Of a stretch of DNA of 64,000 nucleotides, positions 63,572 through 64,000 are shown one piece after another. The stretch is from Ampullaceana balthica (lineage: Eukaryota; Mollusca; Gastropoda; Lymnaeidae). Both the position numbers and the translations under genes were made by a program. The notes beneath the pieces are model-generated. The model was given only the letters and a program-made list of their open reading frames with translations, ran no database searches and was not told the DNA's origin. Position 1 is the stretch's first letter; every line of letters begins with the position of its first letter. The stretch is from assembly GCA_944989445.1 (NCBI GenBank), contig CALYLW010000573.1, forward strand, positions 430,825-494,824. Direction: 5' to 3'.

Positions 63572-64000
63572 AGATTTGGAGAGGAGATTAAGAGAGGAGA
63601 TTAAGAGAGGAGATTAAGAGAGGAGATTAAGAGAGGAGATTAAGAGAGGAGATTAAGAGAGGAGATTAAGAGAGGAGATTAAGAGAGGAGATTAAGAGAG
63701 GAGATTAAGAGAGGAGATTAAGAGAGGAGATTAAGAAAGGAGATTAAGAGAGGAGATTAAGAGAGGAGATTAAGAGAGGAGATTAAGAGAGGAGATTAAG
63801 AGAGGAGATTAAGAGAGGAGATTAAGAGAGGAGATTAAGAGAGGAGATTAAGAGAGGAGATTAAGAGAGGAGATTAAGAGAGGAGATTAAGAGAGGAGAT
63901 TAAGAGAGGAGATTAAGAGAGGAGATTAAGAGAGGAGATTAAGAGAGGAGATTAAGAGAGGAGATTAAGAGAGGAGATTAAGAGAGGAGATTAAGAGAGG
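63572..64000. repeat. 13-bp minisatellite at the window edge, 32 or more copies
   Basis: Unit aggagattaagag, with only one variant seen (aagaaagg near 63,735). It continues past the window, so its full length is unknown. Confidence 0.98.

Overview
The window is animal nuclear DNA: spliced genes with GT-AG introns, many degraded transposable elements and an extreme load of minisatellites. The AT-rich composition, LINE/SINE/Helitron/hAT mix and the carbonic anhydrase suggest a mollusc, probably a gastropod, but this is inference. No bacterial operon, CRISPR array or rRNA is present.

Two spliced genes can be reconstructed with matching intron phases. (1) Plus strand, about 7.9-13.9 kb (possibly to 15.4 kb): a small secreted protein of about 119 residues. 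It has an inverted CCAAT box, a TATA box, a first coding exon holding only the ATG, a signal peptide and a Tyr/Gly/Pro/Val-rich mature chain. (2) Minus strand, 46,282 down to 18,411: a secreted alpha-carbonic anhydrase of 405 residues in nine coding exons, with a probable non-coding first exon near 47.84 kb. Its three zinc ligands, the Glu/Thr relay and the extracellular disulfide pair are present. The proton-shuttle histidine is replaced by Phe, and an Arg/Ser-rich extension of about 130 residues precedes the catalytic domain. The genes are convergent, 3' end to 3' end. A shell or secreted-matrix role for both is plausible but unproven.

Almost everything else is repeats. Mobile elements include four copies of one jockey/CR1-like LINE; two tRNA-derived SINEs that share its 3' tail; an RTE-like LINE and a separate RTE-like 3' end with a (GAT)n tail; a Penelope-like remnant; two intact-ended short Helitrons in direct tandem plus others; hAT transposase pseudogenes (ZMYM1-like and ZBED5-like) and hAT MITEs with 8-bp target duplications; Tigger/mariner-like elements; and foldback elements. 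About 30 tandem arrays cover roughly a fifth of the window. Several sit directly against splice junctions, and one 114-bp array is an amplified piece of hAT transposase coding sequence.

Layout: 0-1.7 kb LINE; 2.1-3.35 kb 30-bp array; 4-5.1 kb Tigger-like; 6.1-7.6 kb hAT; 7.9-15.4 kb secreted-protein gene with arrays; 16-18 kb sparse; 18.4-47.8 kb carbonic anhydrase with element-filled introns; 48-60 kb repeats only; 60.0-62.5 kb 26-bp satellite; 63.2-64 kb two more arrays, the last running off the window.
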